From assembly GCA_025201345.1 (NCBI GenBank), contig JAIXMG010000010.1, forward strand, positions 434,001 to 498,000: a stretch of 64,000 nucleotides of DNA. Reading direction: 5' to 3'. Position 1 is the stretch's first letter. Each line of letters starts with the position of its first letter. Positions 24,596 to 35,528 of this stretch are shown here, piece by piece. The notes beneath the pieces were generated by a model. That model was not told where the DNA came from, did not search any database, and was given only the letters and a program-made list of their open reading frames with translations. The DNA comes from Thamnidium elegans. Lineage: Eukaryota; Mucoromycota; Mucoromycetes; Mucorales; Mucoraceae. Both the position numbers and the translations under genes were made by a program.

Positions 24596-25209
24596 TTATT
24601 TTTTAAAAAGGTTTTGATCATAAAAATAATGTTGCTGTTTGATAGTATTTAATATAGGACTACCATTACGCGGAGTAGGAGGATCCTCATTAATAGAAGA
24701 AGTATAAGAACACGATTTCTTTTTGATAGATTGCTCATCATCAATGTAATCTCCTATATAAGCCATCACTGTACTTTCAAATGATTTGGTACATGTTATT
24801 TCTTGGTTGGTCAAAGGTTGAATGACTGGTTTGGTGATTACTGGAATACTTGTTGTAAAAGAACGACAAGATAATATCATACTTCTTAATTCAAATAGTG
24901 TAATTCGTTTTGCTGGATCCAAGCAAAAAGTACGTATTAAAATACGATCCAACGATTTTGAAATGCCGGGAAGGATCGTTCGGAAGAATTTACGAGGCTG
25001 TTTAACAAATGTAGCAAATGCTGGGTCTTGCAAATTGGCCTTTTTCCATGGATTACGACCTGAAACAAGATTAATTAAAATAACACCCAAGCTCCAAATA
25101 TCGTTTGAAATTGTGTCATAATATTGTACAGATTTAGACTCTGTATTACTTATACTAAATCCCTGACATTCTATGTATAATATATTTGTTTATGAGTATA
25201 CAAACAAAA

Positions 25210-25245
<36 letters not shown>

Positions 25246-25770
25246 TGGCGAGAAATAAAACGAAGAGCCACAATTAAACTCATTTGATATCAATTGAGCA
25301 GTGGTTAAACCGAAATCGGCCAATTTAATACGATGATTTGATAACAACAAGATGTTTTCGGGCTTAAGATCCCGATGAGCGATTAAGTTATGGTGGCAAT
25401 GTTGTACAGCGTCTAATATTTGTAGAAACAAATGTCGGATAACTTTGGTCTTTCCGATAACATCATGAGATGTTATAAGTGAGAATAAATCACCATGTGT
25501 AGCATATTCCATAACAATAAAAACTGCATCTTGTTCTTTGACTACCTTTTCGAGCGAAAGCACATTGGCATGACCAGATAACATGGAGTGTACTGTGATT
25601 TCATTTTCAGTAACGAATGTGTTGGCTACACATTTGACAGCATAGTAGCGGTTGGTATAGACGTATCTGCCCAAATAAACTACTCCGTATGATCCTGAAC
25701 CGATAATTGATACCAGTTGGATAGATTGGTTATCAATATAAGTATATAAAAATTTTTTTGGATCAAACAT
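24596..25770 (-). CDS. Ser/Thr protein kinase, Ran1/Pat1-like
   Basis: Predicted 366-residue kinase in two exons (25770-25245 and 25170-24596). The intron starts GTAAAA and then has a 30-nt A tract on the coding strand. The kinase domain occupies about residues 18-290: glycine loop IGSGSYGVVYLGR, YAVKCV lysine, FIVMEYATHGDLF, IAHRDLKPENILLL, LADFGL, and NCGSSFYFSPECQG in the activation segment with the APE position as SPE. DIWSLGVILINLVSGRNPW and a C-lobe follow. This pattern, especially CGS-Y-SPE, matches the fungal Ran1/Sks1/Vhs1 group linked to nutrient sensing and meiosis control. The C-terminal 75 residues are Ser/Thr/Pro-containing and probably regulatory. Confidence 0.85.
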
Positions 25771-26658
25771 TTTATATGTGTATGTATATGTATATGTGTA
25801 TGTATATATATATATATATATAGTGTATGTAGAAATAAATAAATATGTATATGCAAAAAAAAAAAAACAAAAAAAAAAAAAAAAAGAAAGAAAAAGAGAA
25901 AATATCAATGAAAAAAAAAAGCTTTATTTATTTGATTTATACGCGCGCGCGTGTGAGTGTTGTTCGATATGATTATAAATGGTGTCTGTGTGCTTATCAC
26001 TCCTTGTTTATATTGATTAGACCCCCTTATATTAACCTTATATTTCTTACTCCTTTTTTTTTCTCTCTTTCTTACCCCTTGAAATTCAGTAAAATTTTAG
26101 ACCTCTCGCTCCTAAAGCCAAAACTAATACACTTGATATTATTATAAAAAGGACTCGGACCATTTGCAGCACAATATTTGTTTATCGGAACATCACCTTA
26201 TTGTGCTATCACTGTTTAAAGAGGCAACAGATGACTCCTTAATCATGTGAGTTTCATTATTACACTTGTCAATAAACAAATCGTATTACAACCACACAGC
26301 TTGCTTTTTTTTTTTCTGTAACACTTCAAAAAAGTTGTATATTTAGTCGCATAGTTTTCAAACATTGAACTATTAAACCCCCTCTTATATTTTTTTTTTT
26401 ACGTATATTCTTAAATTAAGGTTTTTAATTACACTATAAGAACTAAGCTGATCAAAACAATTGTTTATTTTATTTTTTTCTAAAAAAAAAAAAAGTCGAA
26501 CGTTAAAAGTGTTGTGTATACAAAGGGGAGGGGTGGGGGGGGGGGAGGAAATTTCTTTTTGAGGGTTATATAAAAATATAGAATTACAACTGATAATAAT
26601 AAAGGAAAATCCCTCTTACTCTAAAAAAAGAATACTTTTCTTTGTTTTTTGTTTTGTT
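25771..26658. other. Intergenic, simple-sequence rich
   Basis: Upstream of the Ran1-like kinase lie TA/TG dinucleotide repeats (about 25772-25824) and A tracts. The remainder carries C/T-rich and A/T runs and probably the 3' UTR of the MPP gene ending at 26659. No ORF is supported. Confidence 0.5.
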
Positions 26659-28503
26659 TTAGTTTCCACTACCTAAGCCATACTTATCAATAGTCTTATT
26701 AACATCGCCTAATCCTTGAAGGTTTCCTTGAACAATAACAGTGGCCTTTCCTGATCCACCGCTAGAGACACTGACGGCGCCACGAACAACACGACTAGCG
26801 ACTCTTCTTAATTCCTCAATATCGACCTTATCAATATTATCTAGCATATCATCAATACCAGTCTTTTTACCGTGTACTTGAATTTGTCTACCGAGATCTT
26901 CTAATTGAACCATACGACTTTCCAAATTCATCAAGAGGGAACTCTTCAATTGATTCTTTGCACGGTTTAACTCGACTTGTGAGACACTAAGTCTACCCAC
27001 ATCTCCTCTAGCTACAATATCCAATTCACGACAGATGACCTCTACCAGCGCATTAGCATATTCAGGTTGACAGGACCCAGCAATACCGAATAAACCGGAA
27101 TCTGTGTAACAGTGATTAAATGCCTGACAAGACTCGACCCAATAATGTTGATTCAATACGTTGGTAAACAAACGTGAATACATTCCTTTACCGGGTCCAC
27201 CAGCCGAGAACGATCCACCGCCACCCAACAATATTTGAAGTGTAGTAAGTGCATAAATATCAGGATCGTCAATGGAAAGACCCTCAAATGCAACATAGAC
27301 ATGAGTTAAAGGTGTCTCAGGTCCAGTCTCCATAAAACTATTGCCACCGGTATAAATAGCAGGCTGTGTGGCAATTTCAAATGGTGTTAATTGCTTTTGT
27401 TGAGCTTGGTTGGATTTAAAGAGTGATTTCACAAATGAGTTCTTGTTCGTTTTTTGTGTTGCGGTTTGTGCTTGTTCGGATTGCTTTTTTAATGCTTCGA
27501 TATGTGTCATAACGGAATCCAGGTTCTCGGTCGATTTAGGTACGTCGCCAAAGTACTTGAGAGCTAAATCAACCACTTGATCGTGTTCAGCACCGCAAGC
27601 TGAAATAACCATACGTTCAGGTCTGTACCAAGTCTTCATGTAATTTTGAATTAACTCGGGTGTCATCGATTCCAAATTTTCAGGAGGACATAAAAGAGGG
27701 TTACCAAGTGTATTGCCTTGATAAGCAACCGTATGTAAAATCTCTGGTAAAATCATTTCTGGCTTTGACCAAATCTCGTCAATTTCATATAATGCAGTCT
27801 GACGCTGTTCTTCTACTTCGGCATTATTGATAGTTGGGTGACAAATAACATCTGAAAATAAAGATAAAACTCTGCTTAAATCCTGAGAGAAAATAGCTGA
27901 TTGATACATGATCGATTCGCGAGAAGAAGAGCACATAATGTTACCACCTAATGATTCTAATTCTGCAACTACTTGATCAGCCGAACGATTGGCTGTACTC
28001 TGTTAAAAAAAAATAAAAAAAAGTGTCAAAATAAAGTTTGTTTTATGCCTTGTTTAAATACTTTACTTTAAAGGCTAATCTATCTAAAATATGACTAACA
28101 CCTCTAGTTTCTGCAGTTTCATATCGACTACCAGCATCAACATAAACACCTACTGCACTAAAATGACCTGGGGTATTTTCAGAAGCAACTCGAATACCAT
28201 TAGGAAGTGTTGTAATTTTACAAAGACCTGTAGAAGCCTTTGAATATTCTTGAGTGATAGTAGGGAACCCCCTTGTCAAATTCTACCGCAGAAAAAAAAA
28301 AACCTTAATTTACTGTATACTTTTTTTTTTTTTTTTTTTTTTTTTTGGTCTCCTAGTAGTAAAAAAGAAGAAGAGAGGGGTTTTTTTTTTACCTTGGAAT
28401 TGTAAGGAATAGTGGATTCAGCACGTTTAATGATAGAAGTTAAAGCATTTCTATTAAAAGATAAAGGAGTTCTAGAAACTGTATTTAAAAGACGAGAAGT
28501 CAT
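26659..28503 (-). CDS. MAS2: Mitochondrial processing peptidase alpha subunit
   Basis: Predicted 555-residue matrix protein that, with the beta subunit, removes presequences from imported mitochondrial precursors. Exons: 28503-28393, 28282-28067, 27999-26659. Residues 1-35 form a basic, hydroxylated, acid-poor targeting presequence. The M16 fold follows (TTLPNGIRVASENTPGHFSA, GVYVDAGSRYET). Where the beta subunit has the zinc motif HxxEH, this protein has SHILDRLAF, so it is the non-catalytic alpha subunit. The alpha hallmark, a glycine-rich substrate loop, is at about residue 367-381 (GGGGSFSAGGPGKGMYSRL). A Gln/Lys-rich stretch near residues 280-312 looks like a lineage-specific insertion. 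Recognition is firm; the symbol follows yeast usage. Confidence 0.95.
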
Positions 28504-29225
28504 TCCTTTGTAATAATATAACAAAAAATAGTATATATATATAAAAAAAAAAGGTAATAAAGGGGTCCAAAATAAAAAAGCGTACTTATTTTTTTTGTAA
28601 GAAGAGGAGGGGGTTAAACAAGTCACGCATGACGTTTTTGGGGGGAAAGCTCAACGCTTACGTTTTGTAACGTTGATTGGGTCTATAACAGTAAAAATTA
28701 TTTATGTTCCCGGGTTTGCATCCAACTGTACTTTTTATGCAATTAGATAATCGAAGATAATTGAAGATTTATATACTAAGAAAAGTCTGCGTGCTATGAT
28801 GCTTCAAGATGTTTAAGTCTTAGTATAACGATATACGCATATTATTCTTTTTTTTTCGCAAACGAATTGTTATTGATAAAATAGTACATAATTATACTGC
28901 TGTATCTTGTTATGCATAAGAAAAAGTGCTTTTAATAAATTAATCAACTTAAAGTATCTTAATATTCTCGCTATTTGACTTAAACTGTATGTCCCTTTCC
29001 AATTTTTCATCGCTCAACTAGCTACCATCTGTATTTAATCACACTTACTAATTAGCTTTCTATATAGAGATTCATCGCTGATACACGAAAAGTGATCAAA
29101 CAGATAGAGAGTAGTTAGATAATGAAATATGTTTGAAAAAGCACATTTCAAATAAGTTAGTTAGCAACTTATAGTCTGATACGCACTTTAACTACTTTTT
29201 AAACGTATGTCTTAGTCTTTCAATA

Positions 29226-29260
<35 letters not shown>

Positions 29261-29265
29261 CAATC
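28504..29265. other. Intergenic, upstream of MPP alpha
   Basis: AT-rich spacer between the MPP start and the DBP5-like remnant, ending with a T tract at 29230-29260. No gene is seen. Confidence 0.5.
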
Positions 29266-29997
29266 ATGTCTGGTACGTATCGGTTTCCTATAAGAGCCAT
29301 AGAATCGGTTAATAATTATTTATTCACCTTATGTATCCTCTAAATAGACCCTATCGAAAGCATTACCCCAAGACTTGATGGTCTCAATACTACAACGGAT
29401 AAGTTGTATCTATATTGTTGGTTTTCTTGTATTAATTTTTTTTCTATTCGTATATTAATAAAGCTACCCGAACATTTGGTAATAAACTTGTAGTTCAACA
29501 GTTAATAGATTACTGAATGACAGCATCCTTTTAACTAACAATTTAAAATAATTAATGAAGGAACGGGAGAAGGTATTGTGCACGTCAAGTTAGCTGATCA
29601 ACAAGCAGATCCCAACTCACCTTTGTACTCTGTGAAGTCTTTTAAACAATTAGGATTGTACTGAACATAAAAGAAAAATATAAAGAGAAAATCTAGATTT
29701 ACTAAATGATAAATGTTTTTTCTTCTTCTGTAGGAGCCCTATGTTTTTAAAGGGTGCGTATGCTATGCCATTTACCAAACCTTCCAAGGTCCAAGAACAT
29801 GCTCTCCCTTTACTTATCAGCGACCCGTACGTATAGAGTATATATATATAAAGGGGGAGGCCAATCATTGTAATATTAACATGCACTTATATAGTCCAAA
29901 AAACATGATCGGTCAATCTCAAAGTGGTACTGGGAAAACTGCCTTTTTGCATATGTTCCAAAGTATTTTCATTATTTTCTTTGCTGCTTTTGTCTAA
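29266..29997 (+). pseudogene. Truncated DBP5/DDX19-like DEAD-box helicase fragment
   Basis: Only the N-terminal part of a DBP5-type mRNA-export helicase is present. Exon-like segments with consensus splice sites are 29266-29272 (ATG), probably about 29346-29398, then about 29556-29657 ([20 protein letters not shown]), 29734-29826 (LKGAYAMPFTKPSKVQEHAL) and from 29895. The last segment reaches Walker A (NMIGQSQSGTGKTA) and then diverges into an unrelated hydrophobic tail with a stop at 29995. All later helicase motifs (DEAD, SAT, HRIGR) are absent downstream. The introns are kept, so this is a genomic duplication fragment rather than a retrocopy. It may still be transcribed, since the ATG follows a T-rich leader like that of other genes here. 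Confidence 0.8.
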
Positions 29998-31117
29998 AAT
30001 AGGTCATTGTTTAACAAAATAATTCTTTTACTAACCTTGTTACTTTTGTCTTGTCGCGAAATTTATCTTGAACATTTAACTTATATATATATATATATAT
30101 ATACCACATCTCTGGAAATACGATCCGTAGTGTTGATATTTAAACTTGAAAAAAAAACAAGGGAGAATCTTGACACATGCTCTATTAATACACGTTTAGA
30201 AAGAAAGAAGAAGTACGAGGTGTTACTTTTCGCGTACCTTGTATGCACAACAGCCGCTGTATTCGTTTGTATATACACGAGAAAGCAAAATAGCAAAAAC
30301 GAAGAAAAAGATACCTTAAAAAAAAAAAAAAAAAAAAAAAAAAGGACGGATAAACGAGTTTAAATCATCGTGACGTACATAGTGGCATATTTAAAATATG
30401 TGCTCACAAACCCTTTTTATGAAATTAACGCGGATGAAAAACAAAAAAGATTGACCCTACAGTTTGTGAAACCAACTGTCAAAAGCTGAATCTAGTGCCT
30501 CTAAAAAGTGTCTCAGTATGAAAATATAAATGTCATAATTACATCCTTTATGATGTATAATACCTTTGTTCGGATTTAATTAAAACATAATAAAGTCTTG
30601 TTAAACAAAAAAAAGTGTAGTTTTATGATTAAAATACAGTAGCAACTAAACTATTCATGTCTTCATAAGTATAGATGGGGGCTTTATCCATGGCAAGATA
30701 GAAGCGAGAATTTATCTAAACTGATCCAAGATAATGCCCAGTTCTTGTGCAACTTTAATTTTTTTTTTTCTCATTTGAGAAACTCTGAACCCACATTTTA
30801 AGAATTGCTGGAACAGTTTTTTATGATCTAATACTTTATTCGGGCCGACAAATACCCGATTTCTTTATAAATTTTTTATTAAGAAGAATAGTAGTAACAC
30901 TAGTAAAGCTATCAATGACATCTAAACAAAACGAAACAAAAAGACCACAGTGTTCATTATTTAACTACATACAAAATGAACTACAAAAAAAAAAGAGAGA
31001 ACCTCACTAGCAGGTATACGTATTTTTTTTTAAGTTCATCATGGTACACAGTTGAAATTAAAAAAATAATCCAGAAATCTAAATTACCCTTTCTTTTTCT
31101 TTTTATATATACGAGAA
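29998..31117. other. Intergenic after the DBP5-like fragment
   Basis: AT-rich, with a TA repeat near 30084-30102 and an A tract about 30319-30343. Frames here are low-complexity and look like chance. No remaining helicase exons were found. Confidence 0.5.
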
Positions 31118-32182
31118 ATGAATTATCAAGATAAAAAAGTACCTGATTCTAGATACAAGATTATTCAATGGTTTAAACTAGATCAATTTGAACCAGAAAG
31201 AGCTTTTACATCCTATTGGATATCTACCAAAGCATTTTTTATTATTCGATTTATTTTAACTCTTTATACCACAATCACCTTTTGGACTTTCTTTGGCTTT
31301 ACAATTGCCTATACTTCGTTCAATGGATTCTTTGCTGCTTTTACTACCTTAACATTTATAGGTTTACACGCTTATCTAGTCGTAAGTTTCTCTCTCTCTC
31401 CCTCTTATTAATCCATAGCGATAATAATCTTTTTTCGTAGACTTCTTCCGTACATCATTTCCGTTATTTAAGGTCTAAAAATGTCAATTTCATGTTGAAT
31501 CAACCTTCCTTTTTAAACTATTTATATCAATGGCTCTACAGTACCATCGTCGTATTCAAGTAAGCATTTAATCTTAAAATCAAAAAGAAAAAATAAAAAC
31601 TCCATTTACTAAACATTGAAATAGTGTATTAACACCTGTCGTTTTCTGGTCTATTTTAAATGTCGCTGGTGAAACCACAGGTATTTTTTTTTTTTTTTTT
31701 CTGCGCAGAAAAAAAAAAAATCAAACAACACTAATATCTACTAGATGTTGCATTGTTAAACTGGTTAAACATATCTGTTCATGGTATCTCATTATTTATT
31801 ATGATGATGGATGTTATTTTTAATCGTATGCAATTACCCAATCGTATGGTCTTATTCGTATTTTTCACTGTTTTATTTTACATGTTCTTAGCATTTGTCA
31901 TATACGCCACGTAAGTCTCCTTTTTTTTTTTTTTGTGGGTGTGTATACTCATATCATTCTATCACTAGTGAAAATGTTTGGGTTTACCCATTCTTGGATT
32001 GGAGCCAAGGACCTAGAACTGCAATCTGGTACTTTGTAGTCGCTATTTTAGTTGTAGTGATATATTTCATTATGGTGGGCATTCATCTCTTACGTGACTG
32101 GATAGCTCGTAAACTGGGTAAACTAGATCAATCTGACAGAGTATCAATTAAATCCGAAGCTAATATTGCCAGTACGGCATAA
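31118..32182 (+). CDS. Multi-pass membrane protein, rolling-stone / FAR-17a-AIG1-like
   Basis: Predicted 272-residue integral membrane protein in five exons: 31118-31381, 31441-31559, 31625-31680, 31745-31910, 31969-32182. About six hydrophobic helices are visible. Two family-like blocks are WSILNVAGETTDVALLNWLN, followed by ISVHGISLFIMMMDVIFNR, and WVYPFLDWSQGPRTAIWYF. The H in ISVHG and the YPFLDW motif are typical of the rolling-stone group, relatives of FAR-17a/AIG1 threonine-type lipid hydrolases. Whether it is a hydrolase of fatty-acid esters is inference. The C-terminal tail is charged and short. It is convergent with the PXA gene; 236 nt separate the stops and include a CA dinucleotide stretch. 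Confidence 0.7.
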
Positions 32183-32418
32183 TCACATATACATTAACTA
32201 TCTTGTAAAAGCTAATTCTATAATAATAATAAACACGTAATACACACACACACACAAAATAGACATGCGTATAAAAAAAAGGGGGAGGGGATATATAATT
32301 TGATATTTAATGAGTGGAATATAAATGTGTATAAATGTAGAAATAAATTAAAATATTTACCAAAAAAAAAAAGCATAAAAAAGCTATTTACAAAATGTAA
32401 AAGAGAGGGATTCAAACC

Positions 32419-34269
32419 TTAGTAGTTTGAATCATTATTAACTAGTAGTTCAGGTAAAACCTTTGCTAAAACAAGGTCTACCAAGATATATAACAAGTGC
32501 TTATTGATTTGCTTGTTCTGTAATGGTTCTAGGGTATCATGAATATGAGACTGTAATACATCCAATTTCTTTGTTCCGAATAAAATTGTACGAACATTGG
32601 CTATAAAAATAAGGGTTTAATTTTTTGAAATATCATTGTTATTCTGTATATAAACTTTTACCTGGTATGGAAATAGTCAGTAATCTTTCTGCTCTTACTC
32701 TCATTTGCTCTCGCTGTAAAGGAGTAGGCGGATCAACTCTTTGCATAAACACACCATCCGGCCACAATAAGTCGCTTCCCAAACGTAAATAAAACACAAT
32801 ATGATCTTCACTTAAAACATGTAATACAGTTTGTTCCAGAAACCTAAAATATGCATCAGTATATATTTTGGTTATGTAATCAGTTTCAATATTTTACTTG
32901 TCAATCAACAATCCGCCACCAAATACTCTAATCAAAGGCCAAACAAACATTGCCAACATTTGCCAAGCCCACTGTAACACCGGTCTATCTTCTACCAAAC
33001 AAGCCATAGTAATAAACTCCATGACAGGCTCAACCAATCTCATTTGTCTCGTTCGTTTCTTGTGCTGATTAATTCTTTGATAGTGTTCCTGAGATTGTGT
33101 CATCGTAGCCATTATATAAAACCAAAACGTACGGAAGGGTGCCATTAATACCTGTAAGGTAATATATCCAAAAGAAAATCGACGACGATGTGCAGCTGTT
33201 GTATGAGGTTCCTCTTCTATCACAATATCTGCCCCTTCTTTTAATCTACGTTCTTCTTGTAATCGTTGCATTTGTTTGGTCAAACTCTCTTCTTTTTCTT
33301 TGGCTAATAGTTTTGCATGCTCTGCTGCAATAGCTGCATCTTTCACATCTTGGCTACTGAGAAATGATGTATTGACTTTAGCTTTGTTTAATTTGGAAGG
33401 TGATTGTCCGTTGGTAAGAGCACTAAAGAACGTCTCTGAAAATTGACCTGAAGCTTCCAACTCATCCAGCGTAGACTCATAAGACGATAAAAGCTATGTA
33501 TAAACGCGTTATAAATATGTAATTTGTTTACACAAACAAACAAAAACAAAAAAAAATGACACAAAATATTTACCTTACAAACGATCATGTGGATTGTATA
33601 TGGATCAGCTAATACCTCTATTAGATTATACAGCACCAAGTTCGATAAGATTTCACGTACCAAGTGTCTTACACAATCACTTTGACAATCCTTGGGCTGC
33701 AATAAAGTTTTTAACAAGGATTCTGTCAACAATCTTAAATATTCTTGCTCGCGATGTTCAACAGGCTGTAATGCAAAATGCGGTTGCATGCCATGAAATA
33801 GCTCGGATAATGACTCGCAACCGCTACCGTGATCCATATACATTCTTTTCTTTGCTTGTCGGTAGTCGTGATAGTGCAGCGTCAAAAGTTTAGGTAAATC
33901 CAACAAGATGAGTTCTGTCCAATCCACCTTAAAATAAATTACTGTTAATAACAAATGATTATTGTTGTTTTATATATATATATATATTACCTCTTGGCAT
34001 AGTTTTTTCTCTAATTTTTGAACAAGTAAAGTTAATATATCTAGAATTTCAGTGGAAAGATCTTCGTCCGTCGTGAGCATTCTGTACCATGGATGAATGA
34101 AATCTCGTAAAAGTAAAGCAAAGTAAGTATACAGTTCAAGGTCAATCGCTTTGGAATGGGTTATGTCTTTTGGCGCTTTATATCTTTTCGGATTTGATTT
34201 TGATAGACTCAATAGATGAGGAAATAGTATTCGTAAATGCAAAGGTCTTAATGAGATGTTGGTATTCAT
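32419..34269 (-). CDS. PXA and nexin-C domain protein
   Basis: Predicted 530-residue protein in five exons: 34269-33991, 33927-33574, 33493-32898, 32843-32662, 32600-32419. The N-terminal two thirds contain a PXA domain (LELYTYFALLLRDFIHPWYR, then LPKLLTLHYHDYRQAKKRM, and LVREILSNLVLYNLIEVLAD). A charged helical linker rich in Lys/Glu follows (about residues 255-310). The C-terminus resembles a nexin-C domain (WQMLAMFVWPLIRVFGGGLL, RVRAERLLTISIPANVRTIL). There is no PX or RGS domain between them, unlike sorting nexin 13/Mdm1, so it resembles the short fungal PXA-only proteins. Relatives act at endosomes, ER contact sites or lipid droplets; that role is inferred here. Confidence 0.78.
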
Positions 34270-35149
34270 CGTGTATTGTTTTTTTTTCAAAAGAAAAAGA
34301 ATCAGGTTGCACTAAAGTCAAGAGATCGCTCATTTATGTGTATTAAAAAATCACGTGGTTATTTCAGGTGTCACCTTTACACCAAAGTTGAATGCTGGAT
34401 GCAGCAAAGTACTCTGAGTTTCTTTATCAGTCTTATACATAGACTAAAGGATAATATTTTACAGCTTCTCCTTCTTGTTTTGTTGTAATACCTTTTTTTT
34501 TTTTTACGGACCCCCACATACCCTTTTTTCCCCCTAACTAATGTAATAAAATTTGTAAAGTGTCAATAACTTCACAAATCGCAACTTGAGGACAGAAGAA
34601 AACTTATCAAGTAGAAATTCTTACGCGTGTAGATCTTATTAGTGGACCTTTATGGTCTTTTCAGCCATTCTAAACTTCAAATCATTTAAACTGTTACAAT
34701 AAAACGCCCATGTAAACAACATACGGTTTTTTTTACAAACGTATTTTTTTAGAATGAAACAAAAAGATTAATCAACAAAATGCAAGTATGGTGTCAAGAA
34801 GCAGACTGTGGTATTCTGTAAGACGGGACCCCCATTGTACCAGAGATCTTCTTGGGGAAAATATCAGCCTATGTGGGTTCTTCGCCAATATTACGGTAGC
34901 TAGATATGTGTGTAACCTATTTGACCAGATCAAGCAGATATTGTTCTCGGTAACATCTACACACCTTTAAACTTTTTTATTCCGCATTCTTGTTCGGTAT
35001 AATTAACAACACATATTACCAGTTTTATTGTGGCTTTATGCTCATGTCTGGTAGTTTTCTATCAATTTTTATAGCAACATATATCCCACCAAGAGAATTG
35101 TTGTCTAATCTTAATCAAACACATTCGTCTCAACCAGCAATTATATGGC

Positions 35150-35221
<72 letters not shown>

Positions 35222-35528
35222 GAATACATTATTTCTGTTACCAGACATCTATTTTTTTTTATAGCAAAATACAACAGTTTCTTTCTTTGAACGACATTAA
35301 CAAGTGTAAATCAGCTTTAAGAGTTGTGCTTTATTAAACCACCGACATATTTTTTTTTTTGTTAAAAGCGAGTACGCCTTTTTTCTCTCTTTTTCTCTTT
35401 CTTTCTTTGTTCTTTTTCTATACCTGTTTTTCTCTCTTTGCAAGAAGAAATAATACTGCCTTTCTTTATATATATATCACTGAAGACGCTTTTCTTTCAC
35501 ACTTTTTTTATTTTTTTTCACAAAGGAC
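34270..35528. other. Intergenic upstream of the large kinase-domain gene
   Basis: No gene is supported. It holds the longest homopolymer of the window and ends with a pyrimidine-rich CT leader (about 35375-35425) and an AT repeat just before the ATG at 35529. Confidence 0.55.
35152..35217. repeat. Poly(T) tract, 66 nt
   Basis: Uninterrupted run of 66 T, the longest homopolymer in the window, in intergenic DNA. It is long enough that its reported length may be an assembly artefact. Confidence 0.95.

Noticed and set aside
25772..25908. In-frame upstream extension of the Ran1-like kinase (TY repeats)
   Set aside because: It is translation of a TA/TG microsatellite; the ATG at 25770 directly before the conserved part is a better start.
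30007..30363. 118-codon frame after the DBP5-like fragment
   Set aside because: Composition is low-complexity (TA repeat, Lys run at the end), with no continuation of helicase motifs; judged chance.
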